DNA of 64,000 nt. Source: Legionella cardiaca (GTDB lineage: Bacteria > Pseudomonadota > Gammaproteobacteria > Legionellales > Legionellaceae). The notes under the pieces were generated by a model. The model worked only from the letters and a program-made list of their open reading frames with translations, had not been told where the DNA came from and did no database searches. This document shows, piece after piece, positions 16,082-24,251 of the stretch; position 1 is the first letter of the stretch; every line of letters begins with the position of its first letter. The position numbers and the translations under genes are program-made. The DNA lies in the NCBI RefSeq assembly GCF_029026145.1, contig NZ_CP119078.1, positions 2,293,036 to 2,357,035 on the forward strand, in the 5' to 3' direction.

Positions 16082-17755
16082 TTACTCTTTTAAGCGACGG
16101 TATTTAATGCGTGAAGGCTTATCAGCATCATCACCCAATCGTCGTTTTCTATCAGCCTCATAATCGGTGTAATTTCCTTCAATAAAGACAACTTGTGAAT
16201 CACCTTCGAAAGCCATCAAGTGAGTACAAATCCTGTCAAGGAACCAACGATCATGCGAGATAACAATGGCACAACCCGGGAAATTTAAAATTGCCTCTTC
16301 CAAGGCTCTTAACGTCTCAACATCCAGGTCGTTACTGGGTTCGTCAAGTAGAATAACATTCGCACCACGCTTTAAAAGCTTGGCTAAATGCACACGGTTT
16401 CGTTCACCACCAGATAATTGGGACATTTTCTTTTGTTGATCCGAACCCTTAAAATTGAAGCGACCAACATAAGCGCGTGAAGGCATCTGGAAAGAACCAA
16501 TCTGCATAATATCATGGCCATCAGAAATTTCTTCCCAAACAGACTTACTACCATCGAGCTCATCACGCATTTGATCGACGTAAGCCAAATCAACCGTTTC
16601 ACCAATACGAATTTCACCACTATCAGGTGTTTCCTGACCAGTAATCATTTTTAGGAAGGTTGACTTACCTGCGCCATTAGGACCAATGATGCCAAGAATC
16701 CCACCTTTCGGTAAGAGAAAATTCAAATCGTCTATCAACAGGCGGTCACCAAAGGATTTACGCAAATGAATTCCTTCGATTACCAAATCGCCTAAACGCT
16801 CTCCAGGTGGAATATAAAGCTCATTAGTTTCATTACGTTTTTGAAACTCTTTGGAGTTCATTTCCTCAAAGCGTGCCAGTCTCGCCTTATTCTTGGCGTG
16901 ACGTCCTTTGGGAGATGTCCGTACCCATTCCAACTCATGTTTGATGGCACGTTGATGAGCGGACTGCTGCTTCTCTTCCATCGCTAATCGTGCTTCTTTT
17001 TGCTCCAGCCAGGAAGTGTAATTTCCTTTGTAAGGAATACCTTCGCCACGATCAAGTTCTAAAATCCACTCTGCCGCATTGTCTAGAAAATATCTATCGT
17101 GAGTAATCGCGACAACAGTACCAGTAAACTCTTCCAAATAACGCTCAAGCCACGCAACACTTTCAGCATCCAAGTGGTTAGTCGGTTCATCGAGTAACAA
17201 CATATCTGGGCTTGATAATAGTAGACGACATAGCGCTACACGACGTCGCTCACCTCCAGAAAGCTGATTTATTTTTGCATCCCAATCGGGTAATCGCAAC
17301 GCATCAGCGGCAATGTCTAATTTACGATCAAGATCCCAGCCCCCACAGGCTTCGATTTCATTCTGCAATTCACCTTGCTCAGACAACAAGGCAGTCATTT
17401 CATCATCACTCATTGGCTCAGCAAAGCGCATACTGATTTCATCAAACTTTGCAAGTTTGCTTTTAATTTCTGCAACACCCTCTTCCACAACTTCACGAAC
17501 TGTTTTCGTTAGATCGAGTTCCGGCTCCTGAGCCAAATACCCAATTTTAATGCCCGGTTGCGGTCTTGCTTCACCTTCGTATTGTTTATCAACACCCGCC
17601 ATAATGCGCAATAAAGTTGATTTACCCGAACCATTGATACCCAGAACGCCAATTTTGGCCCCTGGATAAAAACTTAACGAGATGTCCTTTAAAATAAAGC
17701 GTTGATTGTCAACTACCTTACTAACACGATTCATGGTAAAAATATATTGCGACAT
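16082..17755 (-). CDS. ettA: EttA, energy-dependent translational throttle ABC-F ATPase
   Basis: EttA is a ribosome-associated ABC-F protein that binds the E site and gates the first peptide bond according to ATP/ADP. Two ATPase domains are present: Walker A GINGSGKS and GPNGAGKS, signatures LSGGERRR and LSGGERNR, and Walker B LLLDEPTNHLD and ILLDEPSNDLD. The linker between them (ELEWVRTSPKGRHAKNKARL) is characteristic of EttA. The start is placed at MSQYIFTMNRVSK (17755), because GGAG lies 6 nt upstream and the E. coli protein starts at the same point. The frame runs to 17767. The 557-residue length matches the family (555). Confidence 0.96.
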   Translation of the reverse strand: MSQYIFTMNRVSKVVDNQRFILKDISLSFYPGAKIGVLGINGSGKSTLLRIMAGVDKQYEGEARPQPGIKIGYLAQEPELDLTKTVREVVEEGVAEIKSKLAKFDEISMRFAEPMSDDEMTALLSEQGELQNEIEACGGWDLDRKLDIAADALRLPDWDAKINQLSGGERRRVALCRLLLSSPDMLLLDEPTNHLDAESVAWLERYLEEFTGTVVAITHDRYFLDNAAEWILELDRGEGIPYKGNYTSWLEQKEARLAMEEKQQSAHQRAIKHELEWVRTSPKGRHAKNKARLARFEEMNSKEFQKRNETNELYIPPGERLGDLVIEGIHLRKSFGDRLLIDDLNFLLPKGGILGIIGPNGAGKSTFLKMITGQETPDSGEIRIGETVDLAYVDQMRDELDGSKSVWEEISDGHDIMQIGSFQMPSRAYVGRFNFKGSDQQKKMSQLSGGERNRVHLAKLLKRGANVILLDEPSNDLDVETLRALEEAILNFPGCAIVISHDRWFLDRICTHLMAFEGDSQVVFIEGNYTDYEADRKRRLGDDADKPSRIKYRRLKE

Positions 17756-17918
17756 AGGATGCTCCATCTTTAAAGCAGGCGCAGAAGTTAAACTAAACAG
17801 CCTAATTTCTCAAGAGATAATTCGATATAACCGTTGCTAAACACTGCAACATAATTATTCAAGACCTCCCTGTCCTGGTTATACCATTAGAAATGACTTC
17901 AATTAAGCTCTAAATTAC

Positions 17919-18944
17919 TCAAGACCAATCAAGGATTACTTTTCCAGATTGTCCTGAAGCCATAATTTGAAAAGCCTGTTGGTACTCAGCGACAGGAAAG
18001 TGATGCGTGATTACAGGTTCAATATTCAAACCACTTTGCAACATGGCTATCATTTTATACCAAGTTTCAAACATTTCGCGACCATAAATTCCTTTAATAA
18101 CTAATCCTTTAAAAATGACATGATTCCAATCAATTGCCGTTTCCTGAGGAGGAATACCCAACATGGCAATATGACCACCATGATTCATGGCTCTCACCAT
18201 GTCGTTGAAAGCCATGGGGTTACCAGACATTTCCAAGCCCACATCAAAGCCTTCTACCATTCCTAATTCATTCATTACTTCTTTAATAGGCTGGTGCTTA
18301 ACATTGACTGCTCTTGTCGCCCCCATTTTACGAGCTAACTCCAAACGATGCTCGTTAACGTCAGTAATAACGACATGACGAGCACCAATATGGCGCACTA
18401 TAGCAACAGCCATAATACCGATTGGACCTGCGCCGGTAATTAATACATCTTCCCCGACAACGTCAAAAGCCAAGGCACAATGAGTAGCATTTCCTAAAGG
18501 GTCAAGAATAGAAGCCTGATCAGCTGTAATATTATCTGGCAGCACCAACACATTGCTTGCGGGCATGGCAAGATATTCCGCAAAACAACCAGGACGATTC
18601 ACACCAACCCCTAATGTATTTCGACATAAGTGTCGCTTACCAGCTCGACAATTACGACACATTCCACAAGTAATATGACCTTCACCGGAAACTCGCTGAC
18701 CTACGCTTAAACCATGAACTTCACGACCTATTTCAACGATTTCACCATAAAATTCATGCCCTACGGTCATTGGCACAGGGATTGTCGCTTGCGCCCAATC
18801 ATCCCAGGAATAAATATGAATATCCGTACCACAAATGGCAGTTTTATGAATTTTAATAAGAACGTCATTTACCCCATATTCTGGTACAGGAACCTCTTGC
18901 ATCCATATTCCTGGTTCACGTTTTGCTTTTACTAAGGATTTCAT
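17919..18944 (-). CDS. tdh: L-threonine 3-dehydrogenase
   Basis: Tdh oxidises L-threonine to 2-amino-3-ketobutyrate with NAD+. The 341-residue medium-chain zinc dehydrogenase has [14 protein letters not shown] and [12 protein letters not shown] (catalytic zinc ligands), the structural-zinc set [15 protein letters not shown], and the Rossmann loop [11 protein letters not shown]. Length equals the E. coli enzyme (341). It lies 51 bp downstream of kbl on the same strand, so the two form the classical kbl-tdh operon that converts threonine to glycine and acetyl-CoA. Confidence 0.96.
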   Translation of the reverse strand: MKSLVKAKREPGIWMQEVPVPEYGVNDVLIKIHKTAICGTDIHIYSWDDWAQATIPVPMTVGHEFYGEIVEIGREVHGLSVGQRVSGEGHITCGMCRNCRAGKRHLCRNTLGVGVNRPGCFAEYLAMPASNVLVLPDNITADQASILDPLGNATHCALAFDVVGEDVLITGAGPIGIMAVAIVRHIGARHVVITDVNEHRLELARKMGATRAVNVKHQPIKEVMNELGMVEGFDVGLEMSGNPMAFNDMVRAMNHGGHIAMLGIPPQETAIDWNHVIFKGLVIKGIYGREMFETWYKMIAMLQSGLNIEPVITHHFPVAEYQQAFQIMASGQSGKVILDWS

Positions 18945-18995
18945 GCATTTTACCTCTGAAAAATAGTGTCACTAAAAATCTCAATCAGGCAGATG

Positions 18996-20183
18996 CTAAT
19001 TAATAACATCAAGTTCCCTACCTACTTTTGCAAATGCATCCAATGCCTTATCTAAATGTTCCAACTCATGAGCTGCCGACATTTGCGTTCGAATCCGCGC
19101 TTTACCTTTGGGAACCACAGGATAAGAAAAACCAACAACGTAAATTCCCTCTTCAAGAAGGCGGGAAGCCATTTTTCCGGCTAGAGTTGCATCTCCTAAC
19201 ATCACAGGGATAATCGGATGCTCACCAGGGACCAAATTAAAACCAAGCTTCGTCATTCCTTCACGAAAATATTGACTATTTCGCTTCAGTTTTTGCGCTA
19301 ATTCATTGCTATTTTGTAGCAAATTTAATACAGCAACTGAGCTTTGAGCGATCATCGGTGCCAAAGTATTTGAGAAAAGATAAGGTCTGGACCGTTCACG
19401 CAGCCAATTTATAATCACGGCGTTTGCTGAAGTGTAGCCACCTGATGCACCACCTAATGCTTTACCCAATGTCCCCGTAACAATATGTACCTTGTCAGCA
19501 ACGCCACAATATTCTGGCGTTCCACGGCCTGTTTCACCCATAAAACCAACTGCATGCGAATCATCCACCATCACCATGGCATCATAGCGTTCTGCTAATT
19601 CACAAATTGCTGGTAAATTGGCAATAATCCCGTCCATAGAAAAAACACCGTCCGTAGCTATTAAACGAAAACGGGCGTCTTTAGAGGCCTTAAGTTGCTC
19701 TTCTAAATCTTTCATATCGTTATTGGCATAGCGAAAACGAGCAGCTTTGCACAAGCGAATGCCGTCAATAATACTGGCATGATTAAGAGCATCGCTGATA
19801 ATAGCATCTTCAGGACCCAGTAAGGTTTCAAATAGTCCAGTATTTGCATCAAAACAAGATGAATAAAGAATTGTATCTTCCATTCCTAAAAATTGACTAA
19901 TCTTCTTTTCCAATTCTTTATGGGGTGTTTGGGTGCCACAGATAAAACGAACAGAAGCCATACCATAGCCATATTTTTCCAGAGCTTTTTGTCCCTCAGC
20001 GATTAAAACCGGGTGATTAGCCAATCCTAGATAATTATTTGCACATAAATTTATGACTTCCCCTTCCCTTACTGTTACTGCAGCTTGCTGCTGACTGAGT
20101 ATCACACGTTCCCCTTTATATAAACCTTCCTTTTTCAGTGTGTCCAACTCAGACTGCAAAAATTCAGTAAATCGCTCAAGCAC
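18996..20183 (-). CDS. kbl: 2-amino-3-ketobutyrate CoA ligase (glycine C-acetyltransferase)
   Basis: Kbl is a PLP enzyme that cleaves 2-amino-3-ketobutyrate with CoA to glycine and acetyl-CoA. It shows [14 protein letters not shown], the DDSHAVGF motif (PLP pyridine-binding Asp) and the Schiff-base lysine in [16 protein letters not shown] start at GTG 20183 ([10 protein letters not shown]), with GGAG 7 nt upstream, giving 395 residues against 398 in E. coli. The frame is open to 20222, but the extra leader does not fit the family. First gene of the kbl-tdh operon. Confidence 0.95.
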   Translation of the reverse strand: MLERFTEFLQSELDTLKKEGLYKGERVILSQQQAAVTVREGEVINLCANNYLGLANHPVLIAEGQKALEKYGYGMASVRFICGTQTPHKELEKKISQFLGMEDTILYSSCFDANTGLFETLLGPEDAIISDALNHASIIDGIRLCKAARFRYANNDMKDLEEQLKASKDARFRLIATDGVFSMDGIIANLPAICELAERYDAMVMVDDSHAVGFMGETGRGTPEYCGVADKVHIVTGTLGKALGGASGGYTSANAVIINWLRERSRPYLFSNTLAPMIAQSSVAVLNLLQNSNELAQKLKRNSQYFREGMTKLGFNLVPGEHPIIPVMLGDATLAGKMASRLLEEGIYVVGFSYPVVPKGKARIRTQMSAAHELEHLDKALDAFAKVGRELDVIN

Positions 20184-20386
20184 GTCAATCTCCTGTAGTA
20201 GCAAAGCGGCAGATAATAACAAATTTTACACAACACCACTATGAAATCATGCATCTATAAAAATTGACAAAATAAATCCTCATAAAATGAGCGAATATTT
20301 ATTTAAGGAATCGCACCTTTTCTCAATTCTTGCTAAAATCTCCGCAACGCTTTAACCTACACAATCAAAGTAATGGTGAATTTTCA

Positions 20387-21040
20387 ATGACTAGTCAAAA
20401 TGCACGAATTAATATGGTCAAACAACAACTTCGCACAGGCGATGTTCTTGATGAAACCATTCTTGCCCTTTATGAGGAAATTCCTCGTCATGAATTTGTG
20501 CCTCATAATCTGCAACATTTTGCCTACTCTGATCTGCAAATCACGCTAGCTCATGAGCAACGCATGATGACTCCTCTTGAGGAAGGCATTTTATTACAGG
20601 CCTTGGCCTTACAGGGACATGAAACAGTTTTAGAGGTAGGAACTGGCACAGGTTTCTTGACTGCCTTGTTAAGCAAGCTTTGCAAAAAAGTGATTAGTGT
20701 CGATTATTTTTCAGACTTTACAAATGATGCCCGACGAAAATTGCACAAACATCACTGCACAAACGTTGAATTAATCACGGGCGATGCTTGCCGTGGATGG
20801 CTTGATAAAGCTCCTTACGATGTAATGGTGTTTACTGGATCTATTGAAGCACTGACTGAAACCCATCGCTTGCAACTCTTACCTGGTGGAAGGTTGTTTG
20901 CCATTATCGGTAAGGAGCCTGTCATGCAAGGGCAATTACACAGCTTGGACTATGATGGCAAGTGGCATGCAAAATTATTATTTGAAACCAATATTCCTCC
21001 ATTGATTGATAAATTAAAACCGAAAGAATTTGTTTTCTAG
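20387..21040 (+). CDS. Protein-L-isoaspartate O-methyltransferase-like protein
   Basis: The 217-residue protein has the PCMT arrangement: an N-terminal MVKQQLRTGDVLDE and IPRHEFVP region, then the SAM-binding motif VLEVGTGTGFLTALL and post-motif VISVDYFSDF. The MMTPLEEGILLQAL stretch replaces the active-site segment (SxPxxVAxM) of true Pcm enzymes, so isoaspartate repair is doubtful. Relatives are often found just before tolC; here the stop is 11 bp before tolC. The start ATG 20387 fits the family; the frame extends to 20330 without a better ribosome site. Confidence 0.82.
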   Translation: MTSQNARINMVKQQLRTGDVLDETILALYEEIPRHEFVPHNLQHFAYSDLQITLAHEQRMMTPLEEGILLQALALQGHETVLEVGTGTGFLTALLSKLCKKVISVDYFSDFTNDARRKLHKHHCTNVELITGDACRGWLDKAPYDVMVFTGSIEALTETHRLQLLPGGRLFAIIGKEPVMQGQLHSLDYDGKWHAKLLFETNIPPLIDKLKPKEFVF

Positions 21041-21051
21041 GACAAGCCCGT

Positions 21052-22740
21052 ATGAAAAAAACGCTTTTGTGCTTGATATTGACTGTTGGCTCTTCTTCTT
21101 TGTTGCATGCAACTGATCTCATGGATATCTATCAGCAGGCACTAGAGTATGATCCTACTTTCAAACAGGCTTATAGCACCTACATGTCTAACACAGAAGC
21201 TATCCCACAGGCGCGAGCAGCGCTTTTTCCACAATTAACTTTCAATACGCAGGCCGCACGTAATGTGGAAAATGTTCGAGCAAGTGGAGCATCAGTAGAA
21301 GCTACTTATAATAGTAATCAATGGCAAGTTACTACCTCGCAGGCTGTTTTTAATTATCAAGCCTGGGCGCAAGTTCAGCAGGCCAAAGCCTCTGTTAAAG
21401 CAGCGCAAGCAACATTTAATGATGCCGCTCAAGACTTAATTCTGCGAACCGCAAAAGCTTATTTTGATGTGCTTTTGGCTAGGGATACATTAAATTTTGC
21501 CGAGGCTAAAAAGCGTGCTAACAAACGTCAATATGAACAAGCTGAACAGCGATTTAAAGTGGGTTTGGATGCAATTACTTCAGTTTATGAAGCAAAGGCA
21601 GCCTACGACCAATCAGTAGCTGAAGTTATTTCAGCAAAAAATAACCAAATTAATAGAAATGAAGATTTACGCAAGTTAACAAATCATATCTACGAAAATT
21701 TGTCTCCTTTGCGAGACAGTCGTATTCCCTTGATCAAACCAGAACCAGACAATGTGGATGAATGGGTGAATACTGGCCTGTTGCAAAACTATAAACTTTT
21801 TTCTGCTAAATATAGCTTACAAGCAGCTCGCGACAATATTAAAGTTCAGAATGCGGGCGCCTGGCCTACATTGGCAATTCAGGGAAATGCCCTCCAGACA
21901 CATAATCAATCTTCTGGATCTTCCTTTTTTATTCCAAGTAAACAGACTACTGCCAATGTGGCTATTGCACTTAATTTTCCCGTTTTCCAAGGCGGCTTAG
22001 TGCAATCACAAACTCGCCAGGCACAATTTGATTTCCAAACTTCAAGTGAAAAAATGGAGCAAACTTATCGCGATGTGGTTGTGAACAGCCGTATTGCTTT
22101 TAATACTATTATTGACGGTATTAGTAAAGTTAAGGCAGACAGGCAAACTATTATTTCGCAACAAAATTCATTGGAAAGCACAGAAGCTCAGTTTCAGGTT
22201 GGTACGCGCACAATGGTGGACGTTGTCAATGCACAACAACGCTTGTTTGAAGCACAAGAGCAGTTAGCACGCGATCAATACGGTTTAATCAACGCCATAC
22301 TTAATTTAAAATATCTTGCAGGAACGTTAAATGTTAATGATTTGGAAGAAGTAAATTCCTGGCTAGAAACAACTCGCATTACTGCCTTTCCCCCACAAAT
22401 GGGAGCGAAGATAAGCAGAGCCGCGATTAAACCAGAAAAATCGGCCAAACCCACAACAAAGGGCAAGGATCAATCTATTACTAAAGTTGATGGCGAAGCC
22501 AATACACAGTATGAAGCTGTTGAATCCGCTGTGGATACAATGACGAAAAAACCTGATGATACAATCAAGAGTAGTCAAGATATTTTAAACAGCATCGATA
22601 CACTCGACAGCAAAGATACAACCAACAATAAGGCTGTGCCCAATAAGAACGATTTGCTCAACAATAAAAATAAGAGCAAAGAGGACTTGCAAAAGCAAAT
22701 GGATTTATTTGAGACTCAATCTAAAGAACCCTTCAATTGA
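21052..22740 (+). CDS. tolC: TolC-family outer-membrane efflux channel
   Basis: TolC trimers form the outer-membrane and periplasmic exit duct for type I secretion and multidrug pumps. A cleavable signal peptide (MKKTLLCLILTVGSSSLLHA) precedes TDLMDIYQQALEYDP, the canonical N-terminus. The body has the two-fold repeated long helices and beta strands of the OEP fold, e.g. VNFPVFQGGLVQS-type strand (ALNFPVFQGGLV). At 562 residues it exceeds E. coli TolC (493). The last 100 or so residues (from about 465) are a polar Lys/Asp/Asn/Ser/Thr-rich tail, probably disordered and periplasmic. It is co-transcribed with the Pcm-like gene (11 bp). Confidence 0.93.
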   Translation: MKKTLLCLILTVGSSSLLHATDLMDIYQQALEYDPTFKQAYSTYMSNTEAIPQARAALFPQLTFNTQAARNVENVRASGASVEATYNSNQWQVTTSQAVFNYQAWAQVQQAKASVKAAQATFNDAAQDLILRTAKAYFDVLLARDTLNFAEAKKRANKRQYEQAEQRFKVGLDAITSVYEAKAAYDQSVAEVISAKNNQINRNEDLRKLTNHIYENLSPLRDSRIPLIKPEPDNVDEWVNTGLLQNYKLFSAKYSLQAARDNIKVQNAGAWPTLAIQGNALQTHNQSSGSSFFIPSKQTTANVAIALNFPVFQGGLVQSQTRQAQFDFQTSSEKMEQTYRDVVVNSRIAFNTIIDGISKVKADRQTIISQQNSLESTEAQFQVGTRTMVDVVNAQQRLFEAQEQLARDQYGLINAILNLKYLAGTLNVNDLEEVNSWLETTRITAFPPQMGAKISRAAIKPEKSAKPTTKGKDQSITKVDGEANTQYEAVESAVDTMTKKPDDTIKSSQDILNSIDTLDSKDTTNNKAVPNKNDLLNNKNKSKEDLQKQMDLFETQSKEPFN

Positions 22741-22775
22741 GTTCTTGGTGCTTAAAACTTCCACAAATTAAGTAG

Positions 22776-22802
22776 CCTGGTTGACACTGAAGTGCAACCA
22801 GG
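22776..22802 (+). terminator. Candidate terminator hairpin after tolC
   Basis: CCTGGTTG (22776-22783) pairs perfectly with CAACCAGG (22795-22802) around an 11-nt loop, 35 bp after the tolC stop. No T-run follows, although a second short GGGGTATCCCC hairpin lies just downstream. The rest of the 421-bp gap (22741-23161) holds repeat family B and nothing else recognisable. Confidence 0.4.
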
Positions 22803-22838
22803 AAATAGTGGGGTATCCCCCTAATACCTTAAAAGTAG

Positions 22839-22945
22839 TGTCATTCCCGCATAGAATGTTATTCCCGCGTAGGTGGGAATCTAATTCATCCTATTAATTC
22901 TTTACTTTGTTTGTGAGATGAATTCCCATCTACGCGGAAATGACA
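22839..22945. repeat. Dispersed repeat, family B, copy 1
   Basis: This 107-bp element begins TGTCATTCCCGC and ends GCGGAAATGACA, which are inverted. Internal arms (CGCGTAGGTGGGAAT and AATTCCCATCTACGCG) are also inverted around an AT-rich centre. Related sequences occur at 54314-54400 and 54441-54513, with shorter relatives at 26593 and 63239. It looks like a small non-autonomous palindromic repeat. Confidence 0.7.
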
Positions 22946-23161
22946 TGATTTAATATTAATTATTAATTTATACATAAAATGTGACGACACTTCAGCTTGC
23001 GAATAGACGAGGGCTTTATCAAGGCACGATATTTTATTAGACACAGTAATGGGCAAAACGGCGACAGAAGCAAAACCAAAATTACACAACAAAGGTTTTA
23101 TGGGCAATTCAGTAAAATTTGCGATAAACTTGTTCTTTTATTTCGTTTTTAGGTTGTAATT

Positions 23162-24007
23162 ATGTCTGCCACACCCTCATTTGTTGAAAAGAAACTGCTC
23201 CATTACACTGGTAAAGCTATCGCCGATTTTAATATGATTCAACGGGGTGATCGAGTGATGGTGTGCTTATCTGGAGGTAAAGATTCATTTACCCTATTGA
23301 CTCTATTACATACATTAAGACGCCGTTCAAATAATAAGTTCGACGTTTTTGCTTTTACTCTGGATCAAGCACAACCTGGTTGGGATGACAGCAAACTACG
23401 ACTCTGGCTCAATGAGAGAAACATTCCCCATGAAATTCTTATGAGGGATACGTACAGCATTGTTAAAGAAAAAATTCCGGAGGGTAAAACATACTGCTCA
23501 CTCTGTTCACGCTTGCGCCGAGGAATTATCTATCGCTATGCAGAAGAACATGGCTTCACCAAAATTGCTCTAGGCCATCATCGTGATGATCTTATTCGAA
23601 CTCTTATGATGTCTATTCTTTACAATGGCGATATTCGTTCAATGCCACCTAAGTTGTTGAGTGACAATAAAAAGCATATCGTGATTCGTCCCCTTTGTTA
23701 CGTACAGGAAAAAGATATTATTAGTTTCGCAAAAGAGCAGGCTTACCCCATTATCCCATGCAATTTATGTGGATCGCAGGAAAATTTAATGCGTAAACGT
23801 GTGGCTAAACTTATCGACCAACTGGCAGAAGAGAATCCTAAAGTTCCTAGCAATATTTTACACGCTTTGCAGAGTATCAAGCCAAGTCAGCTGATGGACC
23901 AAGATCTTTGGCAATTCAAAAATTTAGAAAATCATTTAATAACTCCTTCACTTCTTGACCAGGAAGCTCTTTTCTCTGAGGATGAGCTAATTCCGCTCGA
24001 AGAGTAA
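23162..24007 (+). CDS. ttcA: TtcA, tRNA 2-thiocytidine(32) synthetase
   Basis: TtcA thiolates cytidine 32 in some tRNAs using ATP and an iron-sulphur cluster. The PP-loop [10 protein letters not shown] is near residue 37. The two CxxC pairs that bind the cluster are [10 protein letters not shown] and CNLCGSQ, with the family motif [11 protein letters not shown] between them. At 281 residues it is slightly shorter than E. coli TtcA (311). It is a single gene with its own terminator-like hairpin. Confidence 0.95.
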   Translation: MSATPSFVEKKLLHYTGKAIADFNMIQRGDRVMVCLSGGKDSFTLLTLLHTLRRRSNNKFDVFAFTLDQAQPGWDDSKLRLWLNERNIPHEILMRDTYSIVKEKIPEGKTYCSLCSRLRRGIIYRYAEEHGFTKIALGHHRDDLIRTLMMSILYNGDIRSMPPKLLSDNKKHIVIRPLCYVQEKDIISFAKEQAYPIIPCNLCGSQENLMRKRVAKLIDQLAEENPKVPSNILHALQSIKPSQLMDQDLWQFKNLENHLITPSLLDQEALFSEDELIPLEE

Positions 24008-24013
24008 ATAAAA

Positions 24014-24053
24014 CCTCTTGATGAATCTCCATCAAGGGGGGTATTAATTTTTA
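24014..24053 (+). terminator. Terminator after ttcA
   Basis: CCTCTTGATG (24014-24023) pairs with CATCAAGGGG (24030-24039) in a 10-bp stem with one G-T pair and a 6-nt loop, 6 bp after the ttcA stop, followed by a T-rich stretch. Confidence 0.6.
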
Positions 24054-24251
24054 ATATTATTAAGAACTTGGAATTACGATTTTTTATCCACTATAGTTAT
24101 TTTTGTATTGAAAAATTTGAATTTATGCTTTATTTAACTCTAGCTACTTAACATAAAAGTTAAGAATGTTATCTTTCTTGTAAAGAAAAAGGTTCACAAA
24201 ATGCACAAACTGCGTTAGCATTGGGTGCATTAAATCTAGGATAAGATAATC

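Noticed and set aside
19085-19105. GTTCGAATCC resembling a tRNA T-loop
   Set aside because: It lies inside kbl and no acceptor or anticodon stems can be built around it.
24054-24251. Inverted words TGCAC and GTGCA upstream of the SulP fusion as a possible riboswitch or operator
   Set aside because: The arms are only 5 bp and the surrounding sequence lacks conserved riboswitch elements.
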